Below, piece by piece: positions 9,449 to 16,470 of a stretch of 64,000 nt of DNA. The notes under the pieces are model-generated. The model did not search any database and had not been told where the DNA came from. It saw only the letters and a list, made by a program, of their open reading frames with translations. Source of the DNA: Candidatus Deferrimicrobiaceae bacterium. GTDB taxonomy: Bacteria > Desulfobacterota > Deferrimicrobia > Deferrimicrobiales > Deferrimicrobiaceae. Made by a program: the position numbers and the translations under genes. How positions within the stretch are numbered: position 1 is the stretch's first letter; every line of letters begins with the position of its first letter. The stretch covers positions 124,001-188,000 of the forward strand of contig DASXVV010000009.1 of assembly GCA_036504035.1 (NCBI GenBank), in the 5' to 3' direction.

Positions 9449-10068
9449 TGCGCGCCGCGCCGCTCGACCTCTACGATGCCTCCGCCCTTTGCCTGGCGCC
9501 GCCGCCGGGCCGCATGGCGGGCATCTTCGGCGAAGACGCCTGTGCGCTCGCGCTGCGGGCGCTCGCGGCCCCGCTGCTCGCGGGCGAAACCGTGGTGGCC
9601 GTCGACGCCGGAAACCGGTTCGACCCCTATGCCATCAGCCGGTCGGCTTCCGCCCTCGGCGGCGATGCCCGGGCGGCGCTTTCCCGCATCCGTCTGTCGC
9701 GCGCCTTCACCTGCCACCAGCTCGAGCGGCTGCTGTCCGAGCGTCTCGCCCCCGAGCTGTCGCGCCGCCGGGCGCGGCTGGCGCTGGTGCTCGGCCTGCA
9801 CGAGTCCTTTCGCGACGCCGACGTCCCCTATCGCGAGGCCTGCGCCCTCTTCCGCAAGAGCGTCGCCGCCCTCCGGAAGATCGCGACCTCCGGCGTGCGC
9901 GTGGTGCTGGCAAGCCATCCGGCGTCCGGCGACCGGGCCGGCTTCTTCATGCACCTCGCGCGGGAAGCGCGCCCGATGCTGCTCGTCCGGCGCGAGGGCG
10001 GTGCGTGGGGCGGCACGCTTTGGCTCGACGAAAAGCGCGCGCCCATCCCGCTTCTGTCAGGGAAGTAG
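9445..10068 (+). CDS. RecA-fold protein lacking a Walker A motif (ImuA/SulA-like position)
   Basis: A 207-residue protein translated from an ATG that overlaps the lexA-like stop. The layout resembles a RecA/RadA core: a strand-loop-helix where the P-loop should be (MAGIFGEDACALALRALAA), a second strand VVAVDAGNRFDPYAI, a hydrophobic Walker-B-like strand ARLALVLGL followed by HESF, and a later strand VRVVLASHP. However the P-loop has no GK[ST], so ATP hydrolysis is unlikely. In known SOS mutasome cassettes the second gene encodes ImuA, a RecA-like protein that recruits the polymerase, and SulA is a related Walker-less protein. By analogy this could be a recruitment or filament-binding factor. 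The fold assignment is inference from pattern only. Confidence 0.6.
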   Translation: MMRAAPLDLYDASALCLAPPPGRMAGIFGEDACALALRALAAPLLAGETVVAVDAGNRFDPYAISRSASALGGDARAALSRIRLSRAFTCHQLERLLSERLAPELSRRRARLALVLGLHESFRDADVPYREACALFRKSVAALRKIATSGVRVVLASHPASGDRAGFFMHLAREARPMLLVRREGGAWGGTLWLDEKRAPIPLLSGK

Positions 10069-10075
10069 CAAAGCC

Positions 10076-10369
10076 GTGGGCCGCACCGTCCTTCCTTTCA
10101 CCCAGACGCTCCACCAGGAAGAAGCGTCGTGGAAGGAATTCCGCCGGGCGCTTCGCAAGGAAGACCGCGAGTTGTTCGACGCCCTGTTTTCGGATGCCCG
10201 CTACCACACCACCGCCTGCGCCTGCTCGGGGCGCCCGGTGCCGTTCGAGGCGGTACTGATGAGCATCCTCCTCGAAGCGCGGCGCGCCGTACGCGACCTC
10301 TCGCTGCGGGTCGCCGCGCTCGAGGCCGCCGCCGGCAGCCGGCCCGACCCGTGCGCAACCGAACGCTGA
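10076..10369 (+). CDS. Small conserved-looking protein of the LexA/PolB cassette
   Basis: A 97-residue protein beginning at GTG 10076, 7 bases after the RecA-like gene, with a weak GGGAAG ribosome binding site. It is rich in charged residues and predicted mostly helical: ASWKEFRRALRKEDRELFDALF, then PFEAVLMSILLEARRAVRDLS and a final short coiled-coil-like heptad segment. A Cys pair occurs in TTACACSG. I recognise no enzymatic motif. Its 3' end overlaps the polymerase gene by 19 bases, so it is co-translated with it and is a good candidate for a polymerase accessory or adaptor subunit. Function is inferred from position only. Confidence 0.7.
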   Translation: MGRTVLPFTQTLHQEEASWKEFRRALRKEDRELFDALFSDARYHTTACACSGRPVPFEAVLMSILLEARRAVRDLSLRVAALEAAAGSRPDPCATER

Positions 10370-12588
10370 CCGGCTGGCTGCTCGACCTCGTCGCGCGGCC
10401 CGCGTCCGTCGACCTCGTCTTCCGCACCGACGGCGGCGCGACGCACGCCCTGTCCGCCCCCTTCCTGCCGTCGTTCGTCGTGGCCGGGCGCGACGTCCGG
10501 CGCGAGGCGGTGCTGGCGGCCGCGCGCGCGTGGGGCTGTCGCGTGGGGCGCGGCGAGGGCACCGAGATCTTCTCGGGGCAGCCGATTCCCGCCTGGCGCC
10601 TCCGCGTCCCGGCCTCGGGCCTGTTTGCCCGCATCGTCCGGATGGCCGAGGCCGAGTTCACCCCCGAGGCGCTCTTCAACGCCGACATCGCGCCCGAGCA
10701 GCAGTTCGCCTATGCCACCGGCCTGTATCCGCTGGCGCGCGCCCGCGTCACGATCGACGCCGACGGCGCCGTCTGCGGCCATGAGCTGCTCGACGACCCG
10801 TGGGATGTCGATGCGCCGCTGCCCGAGCTGACGGTGGCGACGCTGCGGGTCGACGGCCGCGGCCATCCGGCGCACGGCCAAGCCCGGCCGCTGCTGTTCT
10901 CCTTCGACGGCCGCACCGACCTGTTCGAGTGGACCGACGGCGCCGGCCTGCTGCACGACCTGTCGCGCCGGCTGCGCGAGGCCGACCCCGACCTGCTCGT
11001 CACCGAGTACGGCGACGACCACCTCGTGCCATCGCTGCACGCACTGGCCGAGCGCTGCCGCGTCCCCTTCTCGCTCGACCGCCCGCTCTCCCGAGCCGGG
11101 GGAGGCGACGGCGCGCGCCGCCCTCTTCCCCCCCGCTCCTACATGTCCTACGGCAAGGTCGTCTACCGCGCGGCCACCCACACCGCCTTCGGCCGCTGGC
11201 ACGTCGACGCCCGCAACTCGTTCCTGTTCGGCGACACGGGGCTGCCCGGGCTCATCGAGCTGTCGCGCCTGTCGGGCATCCCGCTCCAGCGGCTCGCGCG
11301 CTCCTCGCCCGGCACCGCCATCTCGGCGATGGAGGTCGCGCTCGCGATGTCGCGCGGCGTGCTCGTCCCGTTCAAGAAGCGCGAGCCCGAAGAATTCAAG
11401 ACGGGGCTGGCGCTGGTCGAGACCGATAAAGGGGGGCTGACCTACCTGCCGCGCCCGGGCGTCCGAACCAACGTGGCCGAGCTCGATTTCGCCTCGATGT
11501 ACCCGTCGCTGATGAACCGCTACAACATCTCGCCCGAGACGATCAACTGCGACTGCTGCGATCCGGGGCTGCCCGTGCCCGGCATCGGCGCCCACACCTG
11601 CACGCGGCGCCGCGGCATCATCCCCGACACGCTGGCGCCGATTCTAGAGAAACGGCGGCAGCTCAAAATCCGGCAGAAGGCGGCCGCGACGCCCGACGAG
11701 AAAGAGCCGTTCCGCCGCCGCCAAACGGCGCTCAAGTGGCTGCTCGTCGTCTCGTTCGGCTTCCTCGGCTACCGCAACGCCCGCTTCGGCCGCATCGAGG
11801 CGCACGAGGCGGTCACGGCCTGGGGACGCGAAAAGCTGCTGATGGCGAAGGAGACCGCCGAGCGCAGCGGCTATTCCTTCCTCCACGGGCTGACCGACGC
11901 GATCTGGGTCACACGGGACGGCGCTGCCGGGGACGACTACCTGGCGCTGGGCGACGACATCACCCGGGAGACGGAGATGCCGATCGCGCTCGAGGGAGTC
12001 TACGACTGGATCGCCTTCCTGCCGTCTCGGCAAAATCCGGCAGTCGCCGTGCCGAACCGCTTCGTCGGCGCGTTCCGCCACGGCGAGATGAAGGTGCGCG
12101 GCATCGCGCTTCGCCGTTCCGATACGTCGCCTTTCGTCGCCGCGCTGCAGCGGTCGATGCTCGACGCGATGGGCGGCGCGCACGATCTCGCGGCCTTGCG
12201 GGGCTTGCGGCCCGCGCTCGAAGCGATGGTCGAGGAAGCGGTGCGCGCGCTGCGCGACGGCCGCGTGCAGCCCGAGGCACTGGCCATCGCGCGGCGGCTC
12301 TCGAAGGCGCCCGACCAGTACGTCGCCAATACGGCGGCGGCGTCGGTCACGCGCGAATTGTGCGGGAGGGGGGTGGCGCTGCAGCCGGGAGCAAAGATCC
12401 GCTACCTGCTGGTCGCCGAAGGAGGGAAGCCGGGCAGAGTGCGACGCCCGGCCAGGCCTGCATCGCTTCCCGGCGGCCGCGCCATGGGCTTCCTCGACGG
12501 CAGCGAGTCGCCCGACCTCGACAAGTACGAGGAACTGCTGCGCGAAGCGGGGGAAGAGCTTCTCTGGATCACGCGGAACGCCCGCTAA
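10351..12588 (+). CDS. Divergent family B DNA polymerase, proofreading motifs lost
   Basis: A 745-residue PolB starting at GTG 10351 inside the preceding gene. Motif A is ELDFASMYPSLMNRYNIS with catalytic Asp379; motif B is around Lys462 (ALKWLLVVSFGFLGY, where family members usually have K-x3-NS-x-YG); motif C is HGLTDAIWV with Asp516, where the usual DTD has become LTD. The two metal-binding aspartates are therefore kept. In the N-terminal half the ExoI DxE, ExoII NxxxFD and ExoIII YxxxD signatures are absent, so 3'-5' proofreading should be lost. A Cys cluster (NCDCC, then HTC) follows motif A. Under LexA-type control this would be a damage-induced, possibly translesion polymerase. It is distinct from the housekeeping polA at 21658-24267. 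Confidence 0.88.
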   Translation: MRNRTLTGWLLDLVARPASVDLVFRTDGGATHALSAPFLPSFVVAGRDVRREAVLAAARAWGCRVGRGEGTEIFSGQPIPAWRLRVPASGLFARIVRMAEAEFTPEALFNADIAPEQQFAYATGLYPLARARVTIDADGAVCGHELLDDPWDVDAPLPELTVATLRVDGRGHPAHGQARPLLFSFDGRTDLFEWTDGAGLLHDLSRRLREADPDLLVTEYGDDHLVPSLHALAERCRVPFSLDRPLSRAGGGDGARRPLPPRSYMSYGKVVYRAATHTAFGRWHVDARNSFLFGDTGLPGLIELSRLSGIPLQRLARSSPGTAISAMEVALAMSRGVLVPFKKREPEEFKTGLALVETDKGGLTYLPRPGVRTNVAELDFASMYPSLMNRYNISPETINCDCCDPGLPVPGIGAHTCTRRRGIIPDTLAPILEKRRQLKIRQKAAATPDEKEPFRRRQTALKWLLVVSFGFLGYRNARFGRIEAHEAVTAWGREKLLMAKETAERSGYSFLHGLTDAIWVTRDGAAGDDYLALGDDITRETEMPIALEGVYDWIAFLPSRQNPAVAVPNRFVGAFRHGEMKVRGIALRRSDTSPFVAALQRSMLDAMGGAHDLAALRGLRPALEAMVEEAVRALRDGRVQPEALAIARRLSKAPDQYVANTAAASVTRELCGRGVALQPGAKIRYLLVAEGGKPGRVRRPARPASLPGGRAMGFLDGSESPDLDKYEELLREAGEELLWITRNAR

Positions 12589-12902
12589 TCCAGGTCGATG
12601 TCCTTCACCGGCTTCTCGACCGGCGCGTCCTTGGCCTTCTCCATGAACGTCTTGAACAACTTCTCCATCGCCGCCCCGCGCCCCTTTTCGGCCTCGACGC
12701 TCTGCCGGTACTTGTCCTCAATGCGGGACGCCTCCTCGGCCAGCACGCGCTCCGCTTCCTTCAATTCGGTCGCCTTCCGCGCGGCGCTTGCCGGATCGAC
12801 TTTCTCGACCACGACACCGCGCACGGTATCGACGACCAGCTGCGCCCCGCAACAGGGGCAGTCGACCTTGAGCACGGATCTCTCTTCCAAGGAATCGGAC
12901 AT
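12585..12902 (-). CDS. Small zinc-ribbon/coiled-coil protein
   Basis: A 105-residue protein. The ATG at 12902 is preferred because GGAGGG lies seven bases upstream; an in-frame ATG at 12929 gives 114 residues. The N-terminus has one CPCC pair (VDCPCCGAQLVVD), half of a zinc ribbon, followed by a long Glu/Lys/Arg-rich helix at about 45-95 and an acidic end. A complete ribbon might form by dimerisation. The stop overlaps the convergent polymerase stop by four bases. I do not recognise a function. It has its own promoter region toward the tRNA. Confidence 0.65.
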   Translation of the reverse strand: MSDSLEERSVLKVDCPCCGAQLVVDTVRGVVVEKVDPASAARKATELKEAERVLAEEASRIEDKYRQSVEAEKGRGAAMEKLFKTFMEKAKDAPVEKPVKDIDLD

Positions 12903-12951
12903 GCCATTCCCTCCGTCGGCCTGGTTCATGCGTTTATTCTAGCTGAGCCGG

Positions 12952-12990
12952 CACAAAAAAAGGGGCAGGCCCCGCAAGGCCTGACCCTTT
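12952..12990 (-). terminator. Rho-independent terminator after tRNA-Thr
   Basis: Read on the minus strand, AAAGGGTCAGGCC pairs with GGCCTGCCCCTTT around a short GC loop and runs into a T-rich tract (the A run at 12955-12962 of the plus strand). It lies directly downstream of the tRNA gene and insulates the small zinc-ribbon gene from it. Confidence 0.8.
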
Positions 12991-12998
12991 GATTGTTA

Positions 12999-13073
12999 TG
13001 GAGCCGATGGTCGGGATTGAACCGACGACCTGCTGATTACGAATCAGCTGCTCTACCACTGAGCTACATCGGC
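12999..13073 (-). tRNA. tRNA-Thr (anticodon CGT)
   Basis: A complete 75-base cloverleaf on the minus strand, including an encoded CCA end (plus-strand TGG at 12999-13001). The acceptor stem GCCGATG pairs with CATCGGC. The anticodon stem GCTGA/TCAGC encloses loop TTCGTAA, giving anticodon CGT, which reads threonine codon ACG. The T arm contains GGTTCAATCC. ACG is a frequent threonine codon at this GC content. A consensus promoter and a hairpin terminator bracket it, so it is a single-tRNA unit. Confidence 0.95.
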
Positions 13074-13106
13074 CCGTCTGGAAACGGACGGAAATCGAAG
13101 AGGGAT

Positions 13107-13135
13107 AATCTATTTCGGCACACCCGAAATGTCAA
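13107..13135 (-). promoter_or_regulatory. Sigma-70 promoter of tRNA-Thr with palindromic spacer
   Basis: On the minus strand TTGACA (13130-13135) and TAGATT (13107-13112) are 17 bases apart, a near-consensus promoter that would start transcription about 27 bases before the tRNA. The spacer itself is an inverted repeat, TTTCGG-GTGTG-CCGAAA. The -35 element overlaps the last codons of the DnaE-like gene. The spacer repeat may be a regulator site or simply a weak hairpin ending the upstream operon. Confidence 0.65.
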
Positions 13136-13815
13136 GCAAGGGAAGGCGCAAGGGCACTTTCCGCCGCACAGCGGGCGGCCTCGAACGCGTCCCGGTAATG
13201 CGCCTTGAGCCAGGCGAGGCGATATCCCTCGGTCGCGAAACCGGCCAGGCGCGTCTCGGGGAGGGTAAATGCGCCCGTGCGCCGCAGGAAGTCGAGCATC
13301 TCCTTCGCCGCCGACCCGGAGATTCCGTTGGCTGAAGCCCCCTCGGAAAAGCGCACAGCAACGGCGAACATCGCCGGTTCGTCGTAGCGGGAATAAGCGC
13401 GGGCGAAACGAACGGCATCATCGGGCGTAAAGCGGGCCACCTCGGTACCGATTCGGGCCAACTGTTCTTCGTACAACGGAAGGCCGTGCGTCTCGGCAAA
13501 GTAAGGCGTAAGCGCGGGAACCTCGCAGTCGGAGCGCTCCCGCCCATGCCGCCGATCGATATAGCGGTCGAGGAGGCCGGCGGTCAACGTCGACATCCGG
13601 TAGAGTGCCTGGAAAGCGACCAGGTGGGCGAAACGGACGGGGTCCAGGCGTCGCAGGTAGTCGAGGGCGTCTTCATGGTCGAAGCGGGGAATCCCTGCGG
13701 TGTCCCCGGCGGAGAAGAGCCGATAGGTCGCGGGATCGTCGAAAGGAATCGCATCGGCGGACAACAGGACGGCACCTTCGGCGGGGAGTCGCCCGATCAC
13801 GCTTTCGATGGACAT
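13132..13815 (-). CDS. Stand-alone fragment of DNA polymerase III alpha (DnaE-like)
   Basis: A 227-residue protein starting at ATG 13815 (TTG 13821 is possible). It matches one continuous stretch of family C polymerase: IPFDDPATYRLFSAGDTAGI corresponds to the DnaE segment ending in GDTxGVFQ; then comes the segment that in DnaE reads ALYRPGPL...DFIDRKHG (here ALYRMSTLTAGLLDRYIDRRHG), the GLPLYEEQ segment (DnaE GVIVYQEQ), and the RLAWLKAHY segment (DnaE YQTAWLKAHYP). The PHP domain, the PDxDxDF catalytic pair, the beta-clamp motif and the OB fold are all missing, so it cannot polymerise on its own. The frame is intact and the spacing to the upstream gene (15 bases) is operon-like, so it may be a domesticated domain rather than debris. 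Confidence 0.65.
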   Translation of the reverse strand: MSIESVIGRLPAEGAVLLSADAIPFDDPATYRLFSAGDTAGIPRFDHEDALDYLRRLDPVRFAHLVAFQALYRMSTLTAGLLDRYIDRRHGRERSDCEVPALTPYFAETHGLPLYEEQLARIGTEVARFTPDDAVRFARAYSRYDEPAMFAVAVRFSEGASANGISGSAAKEMLDFLRRTGAFTLPETRLAGFATEGYRLAWLKAHYRDAFEAARCAAESALAPSLA

Positions 13816-13830
13816 GGGCAAGGGAGAAGC

Positions 13831-14241
13831 TCAGGCCAGCCGGACGTCGACATGCGCCCATCCGGGGATCGCGCGCAGATTTTCCTGAAGGCCGTCGGGG
13901 TCGAACATCCCGAAGTCGGGAGCGGTCCCCCGGAGTTCGACCCATCGTCCCTCGGGATCTCGGCGCCACTCCCCCCCACCGACGATGACCCACCCCGGCT
14001 TTCCGACCCCGTGGGAACAGCAGCCTTTCCCGTAGACGGTCTCAAACGGGAGTTCCATCCGGCCACAAAACCGCTCGACCACCGCGGAATGCGTCGCATC
14101 GCGCGTCGACAGGACGATATACTCCTCTTCATCGGCGCGTAACTGCATGAACAGGCCGCAGTTTCCTCTTTCCGCCGGAATCGAGGCCGTCAAGTCGACC
14201 AGGAAAAAGCCGAATCTTCCCCCCGATATTCGAAGAACCAA
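13831..14241 (-). CDS. Hypothetical protein, possible Janus/Ocnus-type fold
   Basis: A 136-residue protein. I chose TTG 14241 because a strong GGAGG lies five bases upstream; the in-frame GTG at 14256 would place that ribosome binding site inside the gene. Visible landmarks are a strand EEYIVLST followed by a His (DATHSAVVERF), a Gly-rich turn VIVGGGEWRRD and a terminal segment FDPDGLQENLRAIPGW. That order vaguely resembles the 14-kDa phosphohistidine phosphatase (Janus/Ocnus) family, where a His after the first strand is catalytic, but this is a weak guess. It lies directly upstream of the DnaE fragment and probably shares its transcript. Confidence 0.55.
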   Translation of the reverse strand: MVLRISGGRFGFFLVDLTASIPAERGNCGLFMQLRADEEEYIVLSTRDATHSAVVERFCGRMELPFETVYGKGCCSHGVGKPGWVIVGGGEWRRDPEGRWVELRGTAPDFGMFDPDGLQENLRAIPGWAHVDVRLA

Positions 14242-14318
14242 CAGTTCCTCCCCCACATACGATTAAACAGTAAGTACGACTATTACCATACGATGTTGCA
14301 ACAATAGAAACGGAAACG

Positions 14319-15608
14319 CTAGGGACTCCCGATCCGCTCGAGCACCGCCGCGATCGAACGATCAAGCCTGGCCCCCCTGGAAGCGACCATCCGAGCCTCC
14401 GCTTCCTGGCCGCATAACTCGAGCGATATAACTTTCCCGAGCCAGGCCAGCGGAGCTAGCGGGGTGATCGCGATCACCCGGTCGAAGCAATCGATCGCCA
14501 TCCTCGGATCGTGCCTGACCTTAAGGATCTCCCACCCCATGGCTAGCAACACGACCGCATTCCCGGGGGACAGCGCGAGCGCCCGTTCGTAGCAGGCCAA
14601 GGCATCATCGATACGGCCCAGTCTGTCGAGCGCGGCGCCCTTCCCCATCCAAGCGAACAGGTTCCCCGGTTCGAGTCCGAGCGCCTGGTCGAACGCCCGG
14701 ACGGCTTCTGCAAACCGGTCCGCCTTTTCGAGGATCGTTCCCTTGTCGAACCACGCGTAGGCACACGCCGGATCGATCGCGAGCACCTCGTCGAGCATCG
14801 CCAGCGCCTCGCCGGTGTGGCCTTGCGCCGCTTTGGCCATCCCCCAGCCGATCCTGGCGGAAACCTGACCTTCGTCCCGCGCGATCGCCTCCGCGTAACA
14901 GGCGACAGCCTGCGTGTGTTCCCCCAGCTTGAGGTGGGCATCGCCCTCGAACTTCCAGGCGGCCCCGCTCTCGGGCACAAGCTCCCTTGCCCGGCGCGTG
15001 CAGGCGATAGCCTCGGAATAGCGCCCCAGAGCAACGTAGCAGATGCCGGCATTCAACCAGGCGTTCGCGTACGCGGGCTCGACCCGGACGACGATCTCGA
15101 AGCAGCCAACGGCTTCCTTGAATTCGGCCAGCAGACTGTGGCAGATCCCCTTGTTCATCCAGGCGGGCGCGTTCCCGGAATCGATGGCAACGGCTTTCCC
15201 GAAACAGCCGATCGCTTCGCGATCCAGCCCGGCGGATTTGTGGAGGAGCCCCTTGTCGAACCATGCCGCGCCACAAGCGATATCGCAGGCAATGGCCCGA
15301 TCGAAGAGCAAAATCGCCTGTGCAGCGTTGCCCATGGCCTGGGCAGCGACCCCCTTCCCGACCCATGCCCGCGCATGCCCGGGAACGATCGCCAGCACCC
15401 GGTCGAAACAATCGTCCGCTTCGAGATGGCGCCCCATCCTTCCCGATGCGACGCCACGCTGGTACAACGCCTCGATATTGCAGGGGGAAACGGCAAGCAG
15501 GTCGTCGAAGCGATCCACGGCTTCCTGGTACTTGCCGGAATCCGCCAACGCGACACCTTCGGAGAGGCTCATTTCGATCGCCTGTTCGTCCAGCCGGTCT
15601 CCCGTCAT
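14319..15608 (-). CDS. TPR-repeat protein
   Basis: A 429-residue protein made almost entirely of tetratricopeptide repeats: about twelve 34-residue units with the recurring pattern AW-x-x-KG-x-x-x-x-x-x-G-x-x-x-EA-x-x-x-F-x-x-A. It starts at ATG 15608 with a good GGAGGATCG site. No signal peptide or catalytic domain is visible, so it is likely a cytosolic scaffold. A terminator at 15674-15705 separates it from the tlpA-like gene upstream, so it has its own promoter or relies on read-through. The partner is unknown. Confidence 0.85.
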   Translation of the reverse strand: MTGDRLDEQAIEMSLSEGVALADSGKYQEAVDRFDDLLAVSPCNIEALYQRGVASGRMGRHLEADDCFDRVLAIVPGHARAWVGKGVAAQAMGNAAQAILLFDRAIACDIACGAAWFDKGLLHKSAGLDREAIGCFGKAVAIDSGNAPAWMNKGICHSLLAEFKEAVGCFEIVVRVEPAYANAWLNAGICYVALGRYSEAIACTRRARELVPESGAAWKFEGDAHLKLGEHTQAVACYAEAIARDEGQVSARIGWGMAKAAQGHTGEALAMLDEVLAIDPACAYAWFDKGTILEKADRFAEAVRAFDQALGLEPGNLFAWMGKGAALDRLGRIDDALACYERALALSPGNAVVLLAMGWEILKVRHDPRMAIDCFDRVIAITPLAPLAWLGKVISLELCGQEAEARMVASRGARLDRSIAAVLERIGSP

Positions 15609-15673
15609 ACCGATCCTCCGTCTAGGATATGGATGACGACCTCGGGATAAAGTTGCCGGGAATCGCAGGGCAA

Positions 15674-15705
15674 ATAAAAAAAGCCCCGGGGAAATCCCCC
15701 GGGGC
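15674..15705 (-). terminator. Rho-independent terminator of the TlpA-like gene
   Basis: On the minus strand GCCCCGGGGGATTTCCCCGGGGC folds into a stem of about ten GC-rich pairs with a short loop, followed by TTTTTTT. It lies 44 bases after the stop of the TlpA-like gene. Confidence 0.88.
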
Positions 15706-15748
15706 GTCATGTGCATCGTTTGTGTGAAAGTCTTGTATTCGGTGCCTG

Positions 15749-16261
15749 TCAGCCCTTGCCCACCGCATTCAGCAGCTTGTCGGGGGAAGCCCAGTAGAAA
15801 TTGGGCTCGATGAACTTGATCGCGCCGGTCTTGTCGACGACGACCGAGGTGGGCAACGCGTTGATCCCGTAGTCTTCCCAGGTACGGAGCCCTTCGTCGA
15901 TCAGGATCGGGAAAGCGATGCCCAACTTGTCGCGAAGGCGCTGGACCTTGGCGAGGACGACCCCTTTTTCGGAGTCCTGGTTGATCAGAAGGACGGCCAC
16001 GTCGGTGCGGGTGCCGAATTGATCGCGCAGGAAGGTCAACTCCTCCTCGCAGCGGGAACACCAGGTCGACCAGAATGCGATCACGACCGTCTTCCCTTTG
16101 AACTGTTCCAGCGTGACCCGTTTCCCCTCGAGATTCTTCAGGGAGAAATTGGGGGCAGGTTCACCGGCGATCAGCGCGGTCGCCCGGGCGGGAACCGCCA
16201 CCGTGAGCATCACCATGAGTGAAGCCAGGATCGAGAGTTTCCGGAACAAGGGGGACAACAT
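15749..16261 (-). CDS. TlpA/ResA-family periplasmic thioredoxin-like protein
   Basis: A 170-residue exported thioredoxin-fold protein. Residues 1-28 form a signal peptide (hydrophobic LASLMVMLTVAV, cleavage near ARA-TA). The AhpC/TSA-Redoxin core has APNFSLKNLEGKRVTLEQF and the active site WCSRC at about 69-73, then the cis-proline loop in INALPTSVVVD. Proteins of this kind reduce apocytochrome c thiols or other periplasmic disulfides. It is monocistronic, with its own terminator. Its partner is not visible here; ccsA at 28945-29772 is a plausible functional relative but is distant. Confidence 0.88.
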   Translation of the reverse strand: MLSPLFRKLSILASLMVMLTVAVPARATALIAGEPAPNFSLKNLEGKRVTLEQFKGKTVVIAFWSTWCSRCEEELTFLRDQFGTRTDVAVLLINQDSEKGVVLAKVQRLRDKLGIAFPILIDEGLRTWEDYGINALPTSVVVDKTGAIKFIEPNFYWASPDKLLNAVGKG

Positions 16262-16380
16262 GCTGCAACCTCCAGAACTTGATGAACTTTACCTTAGCAA
16301 TTGGGGTGCCAAGTGCCCCACTTGAGGGAGCCTGGTATAAATATGATTGCATTATCGATGTGTTACAATTCTTTCAACTG

Positions 16381-16420
16381 ATCCCCCACCCCGGGATACT
16401 TGGTCCTCGAGGTGGGGGAT
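16381..16420. repeat. Inverted repeat in the tlpA-fecR intergenic region
   Basis: ATCCCCCACC (16381-16390) and GGTGGGGGAT (16411-16420) are perfect complements enclosing 20 bases. No T tract follows on either strand, so it is not a standard terminator, though it lies 51 bases beyond the stop of the FecR-domain gene. The surrounding 209-base gap (16262-16470) is AT-richer than its neighbours and has no open frame I can support. Confidence 0.6.
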
Positions 16421-16470
16421 TTGACGCAACTTTCAGTTTTATACCCGTTTATGGCTTGACAAGCCGCTAA

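Noticed and set aside
10201-11595. A 464-codon open frame antisense to the PolB gene
   Set aside because: It has no start signals, is highly Gly/Arg/Ala-biased and mirrors the conserved polymerase; typical GC-rich shadow.
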